Below are positions 1 through 8,660 of a stretch of DNA of 64,000 nucleotides, piece by piece. The DNA comes from Pukyongia sp963768085 (GTDB lineage: Bacteria; Bacteroidota; Bacteroidia; Flavobacteriales; Flavobacteriaceae). The stretch is taken from contig CAVYGO010000001.1 in NCBI GenBank assembly GCA_963768085.1, positions 62,001-126,000 on the forward strand. The letters run 5' to 3'. The notes beneath the pieces are model-generated. The model saw only the letters and a program-made list of their open reading frames with translations, had not been told where the DNA came from and searched no databases. Made by a program: the position numbers and the translations under genes. The stretch's first letter is position 1. Each line of letters begins with the position of its first letter.

Positions 1-440
1 TCAATATGGAGGATTCGCGTACTGGTTACAGCTATCTCCGTACCATTTCGAAGGGTTGCTTCGAAGGATCTACGATAATAACCTTCCTGCATATTGAGTT
101 CTCTTCTGAAGTTGTGCACCTTTGTACATTGATGCAGGTCAAGATTTTCGCCATTCACGGAAACTTTCAGGCCGATCCAGTTGGGAGCATTCAATACTTT
201 GGCGAAATATTCCGGATAACCGTTCTTCCACCAGCCTACGCGTGTTTTATCGGGATAATACACCCCGGCCACATAGCTTCCTTGAAATGTTTTGCCTGTA
301 TAGTCCTCTTCAAAATTGGCTCTTTGGCCCATGGCACCATTACCAATACTAAATAAACTTTCGGAAGATTTCACTTTTTCGGCGTCAAAGCCTTCTTCAA
401 TAATCGACCACGGGTCTGGTTTGATATAATCCTGATTCAT
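1..440 (-). CDS. GH65 disaccharide phosphorylase, N-terminal part (runs off the window)
   Basis: The minus strand from 440 downward reads MNQDYIKPDPWSIIEEGF and continues open to the window edge, giving about 146 residues. The segment SLFSIGNGAMGQRANFEE and the following aromatic-rich stretch are typical of the N-terminal beta-sandwich of glycoside hydrolase family 65 (maltose, trehalose or kojibiose phosphorylase). These cytoplasmic enzymes split a disaccharide with phosphate into beta-glucose 1-phosphate and glucose. The start codon shares one base with the stop of the beta-phosphoglucomutase gene (TAATG), and that enzyme would use the product directly. No signal peptide is seen. The catalytic domain lies outside the window, so the exact substrate cannot be told; maltose is the usual one in such clusters. 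Confidence 0.85.
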   Translation of the reverse strand, partial: MNQDYIKPDPWSIIEEGFDAEKVKSSESLFSIGNGAMGQRANFEEDYTGKTFQGSYVAGVYYPDKTRVGWWKNGYPEYFAKVLNAPNWIGLKVSVNGENLDLHQCTKVHNFRRELNMQEGYYRRSFEATLRNGTEIAVTSTRILHI

Positions 441-1096
441 TATTCTGAAATTAATTTAGAAAAAAATTCGTTTGATATTTCTGTAAAATCTTTGAAAACA
501 TAGGTCGCTTCGTGTAAGACGGACGGATCACCTATCCCGATGCTCATCATTCCACCTGTATTGGCCGCCCTGATACCGGCAACCGAATCCTCGAAAACGA
601 CACAATTTTCCGGAGGCACCCCCAATCCTTCGGCAGCTTTTAAAAATACTTCGGGATCCGGTTTTGCTTTACTCACATTGGTCCCGTCAATAACGGTATC
701 GAAAACGTTAAGTAATTCGACCTCTTTCAGGATGGTCCGGGCATTCTTACTTGCCGACCCCAAGGCAATGGGTTGTTTATTCTGTTTTAAAAATGAAAGC
801 ACCCGGGGAACATCCGGAAGGATCTCTTCCTCGTCCATTCGTTCAATATAACTCAGATAGTCCTTATTCTTCGTATCCAGTAATTCGTCAAAGCGATCTT
901 CGGAAAGTTTCATCTTACCCCAGTCAAGAATTTTCTCGAGGGACCCAATTCGGCTAACACCCTTTAAATGTTCATTCTGTTTTTTACTGAAAGGAATACC
1001 CAGGTGCTCCGCTAATCTACTCCATGCTGCATAATGATATCTGGCAGTGTCTACAATAACTCCGTCCAGATCGAAAATAAATCCTTTCTTATTCAT
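440..1096 (-). CDS. pgmB: beta-phosphoglucomutase
   Basis: This 218-residue HAD-superfamily protein converts beta-glucose 1-phosphate to glucose 6-phosphate. The HAD motifs are complete: nucleophile D9 and acid/base D11 in FDLDGVIVDT, S114/S116 in ALGSAS, K145 in KAKPDP, and E169-D170 in VVFEDS. H21 and R49 fit the cap-domain substrate contacts known from the Lactococcus enzyme, whose numbering it matches almost exactly. It sits between the GH65 phosphorylase, with which it shares the TAATG junction, and the transporter remnant, whose last 8 bases it overlaps. The three were evidently one maltose-use operon. The protein itself shows no sign of decay. Confidence 0.93.
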   Translation of the reverse strand: MNKKGFIFDLDGVIVDTARYHYAAWSRLAEHLGIPFSKKQNEHLKGVSRIGSLEKILDWGKMKLSEDRFDELLDTKNKDYLSYIERMDEEEILPDVPRVLSFLKQNKQPIALGSASKNARTILKEVELLNVFDTVIDGTNVSKAKPDPEVFLKAAEGLGVPPENCVVFEDSVAGIRAANTGGMMSIGIGDPSVLHEATYVFKDFTEISNEFFSKLISE

Positions 1097-1475
1097 TAAT
1101 GTCTACTTTTTTAACTATTGTTAGTGGTAGTATCAGTAATCCGGCCACAATCATCCCGGCAGCTACCATAAGTGAGGTGGAATTAGGCATGACAAATAAA
1201 GTTATGGAGGCTAGTAAGGCAACTACTAGTACGTGAGGCTTTCGTCGTCCTAAACAATTCCAGGTCCTGTCACTGAAATATCTATAAATGGGTTGAAAGA
1301 TCGATCCGGTTACTGGGGCTGCGATCCACAATATTGGAATGGATTCATTAGCAGCACCTGACTTTTTAAAAACTCGTGAGGTATTGGCATTCTGATGTGC
1401 AAACCCGAACTGAATTCCTGGAAAACCGAAACTCATATTCCAAATCTGCCAAAAACTTAACTTTGGTTTTTCCAT
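1089..1475 (-). pseudogene. internally deleted MFS sugar transporter remnant
   Basis: The 128-residue frame starts like a flavobacterial SLC45/GPH-type maltose transporter: KLSFWQIWNMSFGF, QNANTSR, IPILWIAAPVTG, then the loop SDRTWNCLGRRKPH of the usual SDRTW..GRRRP motif. After about 100 residues (two to three membrane helices) it jumps at NSTSLMVAAGM to a hydrophobic segment and the tail KKVDINE, which look like the end of the last helix and the C-terminus. Family members are about 450 residues, so roughly 300 residues seem lost by an in-frame deletion. Unusual residues at conserved places (a proline in SFGFPGIQ, YRYFSDR) suggest drift. The gene still overlaps pgmB by 8 bases. A functional transporter is very unlikely. 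An alternative is a new small protein, but nothing supports one. Confidence 0.75.
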
Positions 1476-1505
1476 ATTGATAGCCTCTTTGCTTCAATAT
1501 GAGAC

Positions 1506-1522
1506 TCTTTCATAATGAAAGA
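1506..1522. promoter_or_regulatory. 17-nt inverted repeat upstream of the transporter remnant
   Basis: The sequence TCTTTCAT-A-ATGAAAGA has two perfect 8-base arms and lies 31 bases before the start of the transporter remnant, in the space after lacI. It could be a protein-binding site or a small mRNA hairpin. No regulator can be assigned from sequence alone. Confidence 0.3.
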
Positions 1523-1608
1523 AGCAGCATATCAAAACTAATCTAAATAGGAAGTAAAAATTGAGTCCTGATAGGCGTGCGTAAATATAACGTATTTTTT
1601 AAAATTCC

Positions 1609-2652
1609 TTAGTTAGCCGATGTAGATTCACGCTCAATTAATCTGGTCTCAACCACCACAGTTTGGTATGGCGGTTCATAGTCGTCATCTTCCAGCCTTC
1701 CAATGAGTAATTCTGCGGCTTTCTCACCCATTTGGATGCCGTGCTGACTCACAGCAGTGAGGCTCGGTGTGGCGTATTTGGAGAGCACTCCATCGGTAAA
1801 ACCGATCACTTTGATCTCTGAAGGGATATTCTTCCCGAGGGTACGAGCCGCTTTCATTGCAGTTAAGGCGTATTTTTCATTAACGGCAAAAATACCGTCA
1901 ATTTCAGGTCTTCCTCTCAGGAATAATTCTATAGTGGTATTCAACTGGTCTTCCATCCCTTCTTCATTAAATTCATCCTGTAATTTTAAAACCAGTTGGT
2001 CTGAAAAATCCAACCCCTTCTCTTCCAGTGCATTCTTATAACCTGTGGTTCGTAATTTACCTACATTCACATGATCTTCAGTAGTAATCAGGGCTATATT
2101 TCCGCAACCTTGAGAAATCAATTTCAATACCGCATTCCTGGCCCCTTCGGTATCATCAACTACAACCTTATCACACTCGATCTCGGGTATACTGCGGTCA
2201 AACAACACGATCGGCATACCGTGATCGATGGTTTCTTTAAGATGGTGATAATCCTTCTTTAGCTGCGTTTCCCGGGATACCGACAGGATAAACCCATCGA
2301 TGCTGCCATTAGCGAGCTTTTCCATATTAGTCACCTCTTTTTCAAATGATTCATTACTAAGTCCGATGATCACCGTATAACCCTTTTCATTGGCTACTTT
2401 TTCTATCCCGCTAACTACGGTGGTAAAGAAATGGTGCACGATTTCGGGAATGATCACTCCCAGGGTTCTGGTCTTGCGATTCTTCAGGCTTAATGCAATG
2501 GTATTGGGTCGGTAATTATATAACTTGGCGAAAGCTTTTACTTTTTGCCGGGTATCCTCACTGATCTCAGGGTTGTCTTTGAGCGATTTGGACACGGTTG
2601 AAATAGATACATCCAACTCCTTGGCAATTTTCTTTAAGGTAAGTTTTTGCAT
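1609..2652 (-). CDS. LacI-family transcriptional regulator
   Basis: The 347-residue protein has the standard layout. The N-terminal helix-turn-helix is LTLKKIAKELDVSISTVSKS (about residues 4-23), followed by the hinge YRPNTIALSLKNRKTRT and a periplasmic-binding-protein-like sensor domain from LGVIIPEI to the C-terminus. It reads toward the transporter remnant, pgmB and the GH65 gene, so it most likely controls this disaccharide locus. In related flavobacteria a similar regulator sits next to maltose/starch genes. The effector cannot be read from sequence. A CG-centred palindrome lies 22 bases before its start codon and is a plausible autoregulatory operator. Confidence 0.92.
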   Translation of the reverse strand: MQKLTLKKIAKELDVSISTVSKSLKDNPEISEDTRQKVKAFAKLYNYRPNTIALSLKNRKTRTLGVIIPEIVHHFFTTVVSGIEKVANEKGYTVIIGLSNESFEKEVTNMEKLANGSIDGFILSVSRETQLKKDYHHLKETIDHGMPIVLFDRSIPEIECDKVVVDDTEGARNAVLKLISQGCGNIALITTEDHVNVGKLRTTGYKNALEEKGLDFSDQLVLKLQDEFNEEGMEDQLNTTIELFLRGRPEIDGIFAVNEKYALTAMKAARTLGKNIPSEIKVIGFTDGVLSKYATPSLTAVSQHGIQMGEKAAELLIGRLEDDDYEPPYQTVVVETRLIERESTSAN

Positions 2653-2673
2653 ATTCCTCTGGAAATGTATGTG

Positions 2674-2685
2674 TTTACGCGTAAA
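2674..2685. promoter_or_regulatory. candidate LacI-type operator
   Basis: TTTACGCGTAAA is a perfect 12-base palindrome with a central CG, the usual centre of LacI-family operators. It lies 22 bases upstream of the lacI start codon. On the minus strand it directly follows a TGAATTTG sequence resembling a -7 element, where a bound repressor would block transcription. Confidence 0.5.
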
Positions 2686-3048
2686 ACAAATTCAGAAATA
2701 AATAATTAAACTAGATCTTCATTGTTAAATTATGATTTATGATGCGATATTCTGAATAAATGTTAAAGTTATAAAACATATTAACACTATAACGTTTTCG
2801 TAGCTGATTTCCGAAGTATGGATATCGTACGGACTAAATTTTAAGCTACATTTGAGTAGGAAGTAAAAATTGGGTACACAAGTGTGAACTCATAAAATTT
2901 AAGCCACTATTTATCCATATAGGACAATTTAGTGGCTTTTATAGTGAAATACCAGTGATAACAAGGCATTCAATAGATTGCTAAAGTTATCAAAATACGT
3001 GTATGCACGTATGGACTTATGTAGGTATGTATTTTACCTTTGATATGA

Positions 3049-3190
3049 ATTAGTGAAAATTCTACTAATATCAATTTTTTGTGGGGATAGAAAATTTATT
3101 TGGTAGAATATTTTAAAAGTATTACTAAGACTTTTAGAATTTACTAAGTTAGGTTTGTTATAGCATCCCGTGAAGACGGGATGCTTTTTT
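3049..3190 (+). ncRNA. candidate small RNA (promoter element plus terminator, no frame)
   Basis: A perfect TAnnTTTG-type -7 element (TACCTTTG, 3035-3042) is followed about 120 bases later by a strong intrinsic terminator on the same strand, with no open frame between them. A transcript of about 140 nt would fit. No good TTG -33 element is seen at the expected distance, and no known RNA family is recognised. It might also be the leftover end of a deleted gene. Confidence 0.3.
3162..3190 (+). terminator. intrinsic terminator with no gene before it
   Basis: Perfect 9-base arms AGCATCCCG / CGGGATGCT around a TGAAGA loop, followed directly by seven T on the plus strand. Both flanking genes run on the minus strand, so it ends a transcript not explained by them. 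On the minus strand no T tract follows the stem. Confidence 0.7.
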
Positions 3191-3313
3191 TATTACCACA
3201 ATATCGATAATATATCGAGGAATCTTTAAATACCCATAGTATTTATTTCTTTCGGTCCTTGTTAATATCCCTAAAATAGCCGGAATAAAAGGTTTTAGAA
3301 CCTTTTTGTCAGC

Positions 3314-5293
3314 TTATTTCCTGTTCTTGAACTCTTGCAATCCGGATTTGAGCCAGGCAAGATATTCGTTCTCATCGGGAGTATATCCAACCGGTTTATT
3401 CAATAGGTTATAATCACTGTCCATAATGGCATAATGAGGCTGTGAATTATTTTTAAAGTTGACCGTTTGAAAAGTTGCCCATTTATCACCTATGGTCTTA
3501 ATTCGTTTAGTTCCGCCCGTGGGCTTCAGGAAATTGAACTGCTCTTCGTTGTTTAAGGGTTTTCTATCGTCCACATAAAGAGAAATCAGGATAAATTCTT
3601 CATCGATCAGCTTGAATACTTCCTCAACACTCCAAACATGTTCTTCCATTTTCCGACAATTCACACAGGCCCATCCGGTGAAATCCAACATTATAGGTTT
3701 TCCAGCTTTTTTAGCGGCTTCTACGCCTTCATAAAAATCTTTATAGGCCGTTAAGCCTAAAGGAGCCGATGTGCCCTTGTCGTATAAGCTATAGAACATT
3801 GGAGGTGCAAGACCGCTTAATAATTTCAGGTTTGCATATTTGGTGTTGGTGAGACCCGGGATAAGATAAAGCGTAAATGCGATCGCTAAAATTCCAACAA
3901 TGATATTACCCTTAGGGAGTTTTTGTCCTTTAGGCCCGTCGTGTGGAAACCGGATAATCCCAAATAGATAAAGGGCCATACCCAGCGAACAAAGAATCCA
4001 AATAGCGATGAATATCTCTCTTTTTAGTATTCCCCAATGCATTACCAGGTCGGCATTAGACAGGAATTTAAACGCCAGTGCAAGTTCAGCAAATCCGAGT
4101 ACCACCTTTACTGTATTCAACCATCCTCCACTACTTGGCATCGAATTCAACCAATTTGGAAATAATGCGAACAAGGCAAAAGGTAAGGCAAGCGCCAGTC
4201 CAAACCCGCCCATTCCAAAGGACAATTGCATGGCACCGGCATCCTGACTCAAAGAGCTACCCAATAAACCACCCAGAATTGGCCCTGTACAGGAAAACGA
4301 TACGATGGCAAGTGTAAGTGCCATAAAAAAGATACCAGCAAATCCGCCAATAGTAGTGGCTTTCCGATCCATTTTAGTACTCCATGAGTTCGGTAATGTT
4401 AATTCAAAGTAACCAAAGAAAGAGAACGCAAAAACCAGGAACACCACGAAGAACAGGATATTCAGGTAAATGTTTGTTGAAATATTATTCAGTAGCCCTT
4501 CATCTACCGTGTCCAATAGATGAAATGGTAGGCTTAGCAATACATAGATAAGAAATATAAAGAAACCATAAAGCATGGCGTCTCTTATTCCTTTTTTACG
4601 ATCCTTGGAACCTTTTGTGAAAAAGGAAACTGTTAATGGGATCATTGGGAATACGCAGGGTGTGAGCAAGGCCAGTAATCCGCCAATGAAACCCCAAAGA
4701 AAAATAGAGAAATATCCCTTCTTTCCATTGGTATCACCAAGATCACCTTGTAAGGGAATGGTAAGCGCAGCTGTTTGCTCGAGGTCGAATGCCGTTAGTT
4801 CCGCAGTGGTCAATTCCGACATGCCCGATGCCAGGTCAACTTCGAACGATTTCAGATCGGGTGGTAGACATTTCTCGTCGTCACATACCGAATAAGAAAC
4901 TTCCACCAGGACCTTCAATCCTTTCGGATTAACAACCTCAATTGGTTGAATAAATACCGCCTTATCCTCGAAAAACTTAACGTCCATCTCGAATACCGGA
5001 TCGAATATTGGAATTACATCCGGTTCCTGTGTTTCTCCCACCAATGTATAGGTTCCAGGACTTGAATTATAGAAAAACTCTGTGCGAATAGGTCCTTCAA
5101 ATTCTTCTCCGAATTGTATCTGGCTATATAAATGCCACCCGGCATCTATGGTGGCTTCTAATATAATATTGTACCGTGTCTCACTCTCTTTTTGCGTAGT
5201 GACTTCCCAGGAAACCGGATCTAAAAAATCCTGGGCCTCTATCGAACAAGTGCCTATAAAAGCCGCTAAAACAAATAAAAATAATCGCTTCAT
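3314..5293 (-). CDS. dsbD: thiol:disulfide interchange protein DsbD
   Basis: The 659-residue inner-membrane protein carries reducing power from cytoplasmic thioredoxin to periplasmic thiols. A signal peptide (residues 1-20) precedes a DsbD-alpha-like domain with the pair C137/C142 (VCDDEKCLPP). About eight membrane segments follow, with the transfer cysteines C213 (LTPCVFPMIP) and C335 (SFSCTGPILGG). The C-terminal thioredoxin-like domain has the motif CVNC at about 543-546. All three cysteine pairs are present, so it should be functional. It lies 14 bases downstream of tilS in the same direction, probably co-transcribed. Likely clients are cytochrome c maturation and disulfide isomerisation factors, which are not in this window. 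Confidence 0.93.
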   Translation of the reverse strand: MKRLFLFVLAAFIGTCSIEAQDFLDPVSWEVTTQKESETRYNIILEATIDAGWHLYSQIQFGEEFEGPIRTEFFYNSSPGTYTLVGETQEPDVIPIFDPVFEMDVKFFEDKAVFIQPIEVVNPKGLKVLVEVSYSVCDDEKCLPPDLKSFEVDLASGMSELTTAELTAFDLEQTAALTIPLQGDLGDTNGKKGYFSIFLWGFIGGLLALLTPCVFPMIPLTVSFFTKGSKDRKKGIRDAMLYGFFIFLIYVLLSLPFHLLDTVDEGLLNNISTNIYLNILFFVVFLVFAFSFFGYFELTLPNSWSTKMDRKATTIGGFAGIFFMALTLAIVSFSCTGPILGGLLGSSLSQDAGAMQLSFGMGGFGLALALPFALFALFPNWLNSMPSSGGWLNTVKVVLGFAELALAFKFLSNADLVMHWGILKREIFIAIWILCSLGMALYLFGIIRFPHDGPKGQKLPKGNIIVGILAIAFTLYLIPGLTNTKYANLKLLSGLAPPMFYSLYDKGTSAPLGLTAYKDFYEGVEAAKKAGKPIMLDFTGWACVNCRKMEEHVWSVEEVFKLIDEEFILISLYVDDRKPLNNEEQFNFLKPTGGTKRIKTIGDKWATFQTVNFKNNSQPHYAIMDSDYNLLNKPVGYTPDENEYLAWLKSGLQEFKNRK

Positions 5294-5307
5294 TCTTTAC
5301 TGATAGA

Positions 5308-6615
5308 TTAGGAGGTGCGTATACTAATGATTCGGGTGGTTTCAGGCCCTATCTTGAATCTGCTATCTGCTCGTCGGCCTATAACCCAAACAATTTGGTC
5401 ATCACTGCAAAGCAGCCAGATTTTTTCTTTAGCCACCAAAGATAACTTTTCATCCTTAAAAAATTTACTCAATTTCTTTTTTCCTTGCATACCCAGGGGA
5501 TGAAAATAATCCCCCTTCTGCCAACGTCTAACTTTTAGGGGAAAGTGCAAGGTATCGGCATCTACATAAATCTCTTTGGGCGTGTTCGCTTTGCTATCAT
5601 TAACAGAACTAATAATTAACGGAATGGGCTGCTCAATGCGCTCGGTGGATTCGAGAATTTCTACCTCTTCTGGATGATCTCCTGAAGGGATTTCGGTAAG
5701 TAAAAGTAAGTCCCTGTCTTTAACCAGCCTGTGGGATCCTGAAACTATATATTTGCCACTTTGGGCTTGAAGTAGTTCTGAAATATCCTTCCACGCTGTA
5801 AACCCAAACGGATACAACAACTCATAAAGCAATGCTTTGGTATTTGGAAGGTTTGAGATCTTGCTGATATTAATAGCGTATCCTTCGTCCTGCTTCTCTA
5901 CCACCAATTGTCTGATGAGTACGAGGTAGTCCTCAAGAAGCGATTCGGATTCACTCAGATGGCTTTGTGTCTTATTCACATTCTGAAGCAAATTTGGAAT
6001 TTGTTTCTTCAAAGGAGGAATCACTTCATGTCGAAGTGCATTGCGAAAATAATCGATTTTTGCATTGCTGCTATCTTCCCGCCAAAAGTATTTTTCTTTC
6101 TTCGCATACGCCAAAATTTCCGCTCTGCTGAAAGGCAATAAAGGCCGTACCACACTATCTGTATGTTCTGGAATTCCTGTTAATCCGCGTAATCCGGTTC
6201 CCCTTGACAGATTGATGAACAAGGTCTCGAGATTATCATCGGCATGATGAGCGGTGAGTAAAAAATCATAATTGAAATCCAGGAGGATCTCATCGAACCA
6301 CAGGTAACGCAACTCCCTAGCTGCCATTTGAACAGAGAGTTTTCTATGCTTTGCGTATACCTCTGTTTCAAACTTTTCCACATACGATGGGATGCTCAGT
6401 TTTTTGGCGAGATCGGTAACAAAGGCTTCATCTTCATCACTTTCCTCACCACGAAGCGAAAAATTACAATGTGCCAGGCCCATTTCATAACCCAGGTCTT
6501 TGAAGAGATGCGTCATAACAACACTATCCAAACCACCGCTACAAGCGATCAATAGCTTCTTTCCCTTTAAAAAAGAAAGGTTGTCATCGATATGTTGTTT
6601 CAGACGATTCAGCAT
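5308..6615 (-). CDS. tilS: tRNA(Ile)-lysidine synthase
   Basis: The 435-residue enzyme adds lysine to C34 of the tRNA-Ile that reads AUA, changing the anticodon from CAU to LAU. This step is essential in most bacteria. The PP-loop ATP-binding motif is SGGLDS at residues 26-31, followed by HCNFSLRGEESDEDE and LTAHHADDNLET, all typical of TilS. The C-terminal part with QGKKKLSKFFKDEKL matches the TilS substrate-binding domain. Length is usual for the family. A TATATTTG -7 element sits 20 bases before the start. dsbD follows within 14 bases. Confidence 0.95.
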   Translation of the reverse strand: MLNRLKQHIDDNLSFLKGKKLLIACSGGLDSVVMTHLFKDLGYEMGLAHCNFSLRGEESDEDEAFVTDLAKKLSIPSYVEKFETEVYAKHRKLSVQMAARELRYLWFDEILLDFNYDFLLTAHHADDNLETLFINLSRGTGLRGLTGIPEHTDSVVRPLLPFSRAEILAYAKKEKYFWREDSSNAKIDYFRNALRHEVIPPLKKQIPNLLQNVNKTQSHLSESESLLEDYLVLIRQLVVEKQDEGYAINISKISNLPNTKALLYELLYPFGFTAWKDISELLQAQSGKYIVSGSHRLVKDRDLLLLTEIPSGDHPEEVEILESTERIEQPIPLIISSVNDSKANTPKEIYVDADTLHFPLKVRRWQKGDYFHPLGMQGKKKLSKFFKDEKLSLVAKEKIWLLCSDDQIVWVIGRRADSRFKIGPETTRIISIRTS

Positions 6616-6634
6616 TTGAAGTTGTTAATTGACG

Positions 6635-6642
6635 CAAATATA
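6635..6642 (-). promoter_or_regulatory. -7 promoter element of tilS
   Basis: TATATTTG on the minus strand matches the Bacteroidota -7 consensus TAnnTTTG and lies 20 bases before the tilS start. No clear TTG -33 element is visible. Confidence 0.45.
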
Positions 6643-6666
6643 AGTATTCGCATTGGTCGAAATAGA

Positions 6667-7974
6667 TTATTTAGGCTGTTCCAGTGCCTCCCGCATAGCT
6701 TTTGCTTTCAGCAGACATTCTTCATATTCATTTTCGGGAATACTTTTGGCGGTGATCGCCCCTCCTACAGAATAGCTTACATATTTTTTATCGGCATTAT
6801 ACAGTATACTCCGAATCACCACATTGAAATCGAAATCGTTGTTAGGGGCAAAATAACCTATCGCCCCGCTATAAAGACCACGTTTTGCATCTTCCAGCTT
6901 TTCAATGATCTTCATCGCCGACACTTTGGGTGCTCCTGTCATACTTCCCATCGGAAAGGTTTCTCTAAGGATGCTGGCAGGTTTCACATCCTCCGAAACA
7001 TCACAGCGTATTGTTGAGATCAATTGATGTACCTGTTCGAAGGTATAAACAGCGCACAATTCTTCCACTTCCACACTTCCCTTTTTCGCAAACCGGGATA
7101 GATCGTTTCGAACCAGATCTGTGATCATGATATTTTCACTCCGTTCTTTCGGATCGTTCTTAAGTTTCTCGATCATTTCATCGTCCAGCTCCTCGTCTTT
7201 AAATCGTCTGGCCGTACCTTTTATGGGTTGTGATATTACTTCCTTTCCCTTTTTCTTCAGGTATCGTTCCGGTGAGGCAGACATGGCGTAATTATTTCCG
7301 AATTTCAGGTAAGTCGCGAATGGAGGTCTCGAGATCTCGTTCAAGTGATCGAACGTTTTAATAGGATCTATTACAATATCTTCGGAAAAAAATTCCTGAC
7401 AGAAATTTGCTTCGTAAATGTCACCGCGCTCAATATGTGCAAGCATTCGGTTCACTTCTTCAAAATAATTATCCTTGGAAGTACGCAAACTGATTTTCAC
7501 TGTCTGATGTTCATCCACTGATGAACTTTCATCCACAGAGATCTTATTTATATCACTCCAATCAGCTTCCATTTCATCTGCCGCCATATTCAAATACAAC
7601 AAATCGACGGTATCTTCAGAAAACAAAAACAACCTTTTCGGCTGAAAAAAGAACAGGTCCGGAAATCCCAGTCCGTCATGATTGTGCGAACTAAGCTCTT
7701 CAATATCATTTTTAAGGTCGTAGGTAAGATAACCGAATAACCAGTCATTCAGACTACTTTGATACTCATCCAGTTTTTGAAATGCATCATGGTAGTCCGT
7801 CTTCAAGGATGTAAAAGCATCTACCGCCAATATCGCCTGGTAGCTGCTGTGACCCTGCTGATAATTATTTGAATCCAGCCATGCTACCTCATCGAATTGC
7901 TGCGCCCATAGAAGTATTTTCTTCCTGAACGGATCATCAAGGGTGAGCGTATAATTGGAGTGGATCCGTTTCAT
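6667..7974 (-). CDS. pabB: aminodeoxychorismate synthase component I
   Basis: The 435-residue chorismate-binding enzyme makes 4-amino-4-deoxychorismate for p-aminobenzoate and folate. The chorismate-binding domain carries SASPERYLKK, the PabB-type PIKGTARR (the lysine separates PabB from anthranilate synthase, which has PIAGT) and the catalytic segment GSMTGAPKVSAMKIIEKLE. The glutaminase partner PabA and the lyase PabC are not in the window. Its start overlaps the stop of the upstream FMN reductase gene by 4 bases (ATGA), so the two are translationally coupled. A menaquinone-type isochorismate synthase is less likely because of the PIKGT motif. Confidence 0.88.
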   Translation of the reverse strand: MKRIHSNYTLTLDDPFRKKILLWAQQFDEVAWLDSNNYQQGHSSYQAILAVDAFTSLKTDYHDAFQKLDEYQSSLNDWLFGYLTYDLKNDIEELSSHNHDGLGFPDLFFFQPKRLFLFSEDTVDLLYLNMAADEMEADWSDINKISVDESSSVDEHQTVKISLRTSKDNYFEEVNRMLAHIERGDIYEANFCQEFFSEDIVIDPIKTFDHLNEISRPPFATYLKFGNNYAMSASPERYLKKKGKEVISQPIKGTARRFKDEELDDEMIEKLKNDPKERSENIMITDLVRNDLSRFAKKGSVEVEELCAVYTFEQVHQLISTIRCDVSEDVKPASILRETFPMGSMTGAPKVSAMKIIEKLEDAKRGLYSGAIGYFAPNNDFDFNVVIRSILYNADKKYVSYSVGGAITAKSIPENEYEECLLKAKAMREALEQPK

Positions 7975-8510
7975 GCAAGAGATGCGAGAAATGATTGAAT
8001 TGCCTGGTCAAGTTCGGAAGCCAATTCGGCATTGGTAACTTTATTGTCATCAACTGAAAAATTAGCAGTAAAGGATGGGAATGATAATGATTCAACCAAT
8101 TCTCCGTTATAACGAGGCATTACGCCTTTGGTGTATTCAAGGGCTGAAATGGCGCCACGCTTGCCGGGCGAGGTACTTAGCAGAAGTATTTTTTTACCAT
8201 CCAGAAATTTGATTTCAATGCGGGAAAGCCAATCCAGGACGTTCTTAAAAAATGCGGAAATCCCACCATTGTGTTCATTTACCGAAATAATTACAGCATC
8301 GTGCGATCTAATAACCTCCAGAAGTCTGCTTAATTCCTCCGGATGACCAGCTTCCTTTTCGAGGTCTTCTCCAAATATCGGCAAGGGATAATCTGTAAGT
8401 TTAATAAGGTTTACGGTATGATTCTCGATTCTTTCAGTCACATGAGCGACTAACTTATGATTAATGGAAGTACTGCTGTTACTTCCGGCAAAAGCAATAA
8501 TTTTTTTCAT
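7971..8510 (-). CDS. NAD(P)H-dependent FMN reductase family protein
   Basis: The 179-residue flavodoxin-fold protein opens with KKIIAFAGSNSSTSINHKLV, whose GSNSSTSIN forms the FMN phosphate loop, and has SVNEHNGGISAFFKNVLDWL, the usual flavin-contact and dimer region. Relatives are small cytoplasmic flavin, quinone, azo or chromate reductases. The physiological substrate is unknown. It overlaps pabB by 4 bases and is the first gene of that pair. A TATCTTTG element lies only six bases before its ATG, so the mRNA may be almost leaderless. Confidence 0.85.
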   Translation of the reverse strand: MKKIIAFAGSNSSTSINHKLVAHVTERIENHTVNLIKLTDYPLPIFGEDLEKEAGHPEELSRLLEVIRSHDAVIISVNEHNGGISAFFKNVLDWLSRIEIKFLDGKKILLLSTSPGKRGAISALEYTKGVMPRYNGELVESLSFPSFTANFSVDDNKVTNAELASELDQAIQSFLASLA

Positions 8511-8515
8511 AATTC

Positions 8516-8523
8516 AAAGATAC
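8516..8523 (-). promoter_or_regulatory. -7 promoter element of the FMN reductase-pabB pair
   Basis: TATCTTTG on the minus strand fits TAnnTTTG exactly and lies five bases upstream of the ATG, implying a very short or absent leader. Confidence 0.45.
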
Positions 8524-8660
8524 CTATTTTGAAGAGACATTTGCATTACTCTGAGCGTCTAAAGGTGGTCAAAAATGAATTTGATTGAATGTATAACGAT
8601 GCACTTTGTCGATGAATGATGCACAACATCGAAAATATTCAGTTTTTTCCTACAATTGTT

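Larger units (their letters stand above)
2653..3313. other. 661-bp gene-free region between lacI and dsbD
   Basis: No convincing reading frame is present on either strand and the composition is AT-rich. It holds the lacI operator-like palindrome, a second copy (2857-2872) of a 16-base sequence also found at 1548-1563, a loose hairpin with arms AAGCCACTA/TAGTGGCTT at 2901-2938, a TACCTTTG -7 element at 3035-3042 and a strong plus-strand terminator at 3162-3190. Related maltose loci often have outer-membrane susC/susD genes beyond lacI. None is left here. Confidence 0.6.
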
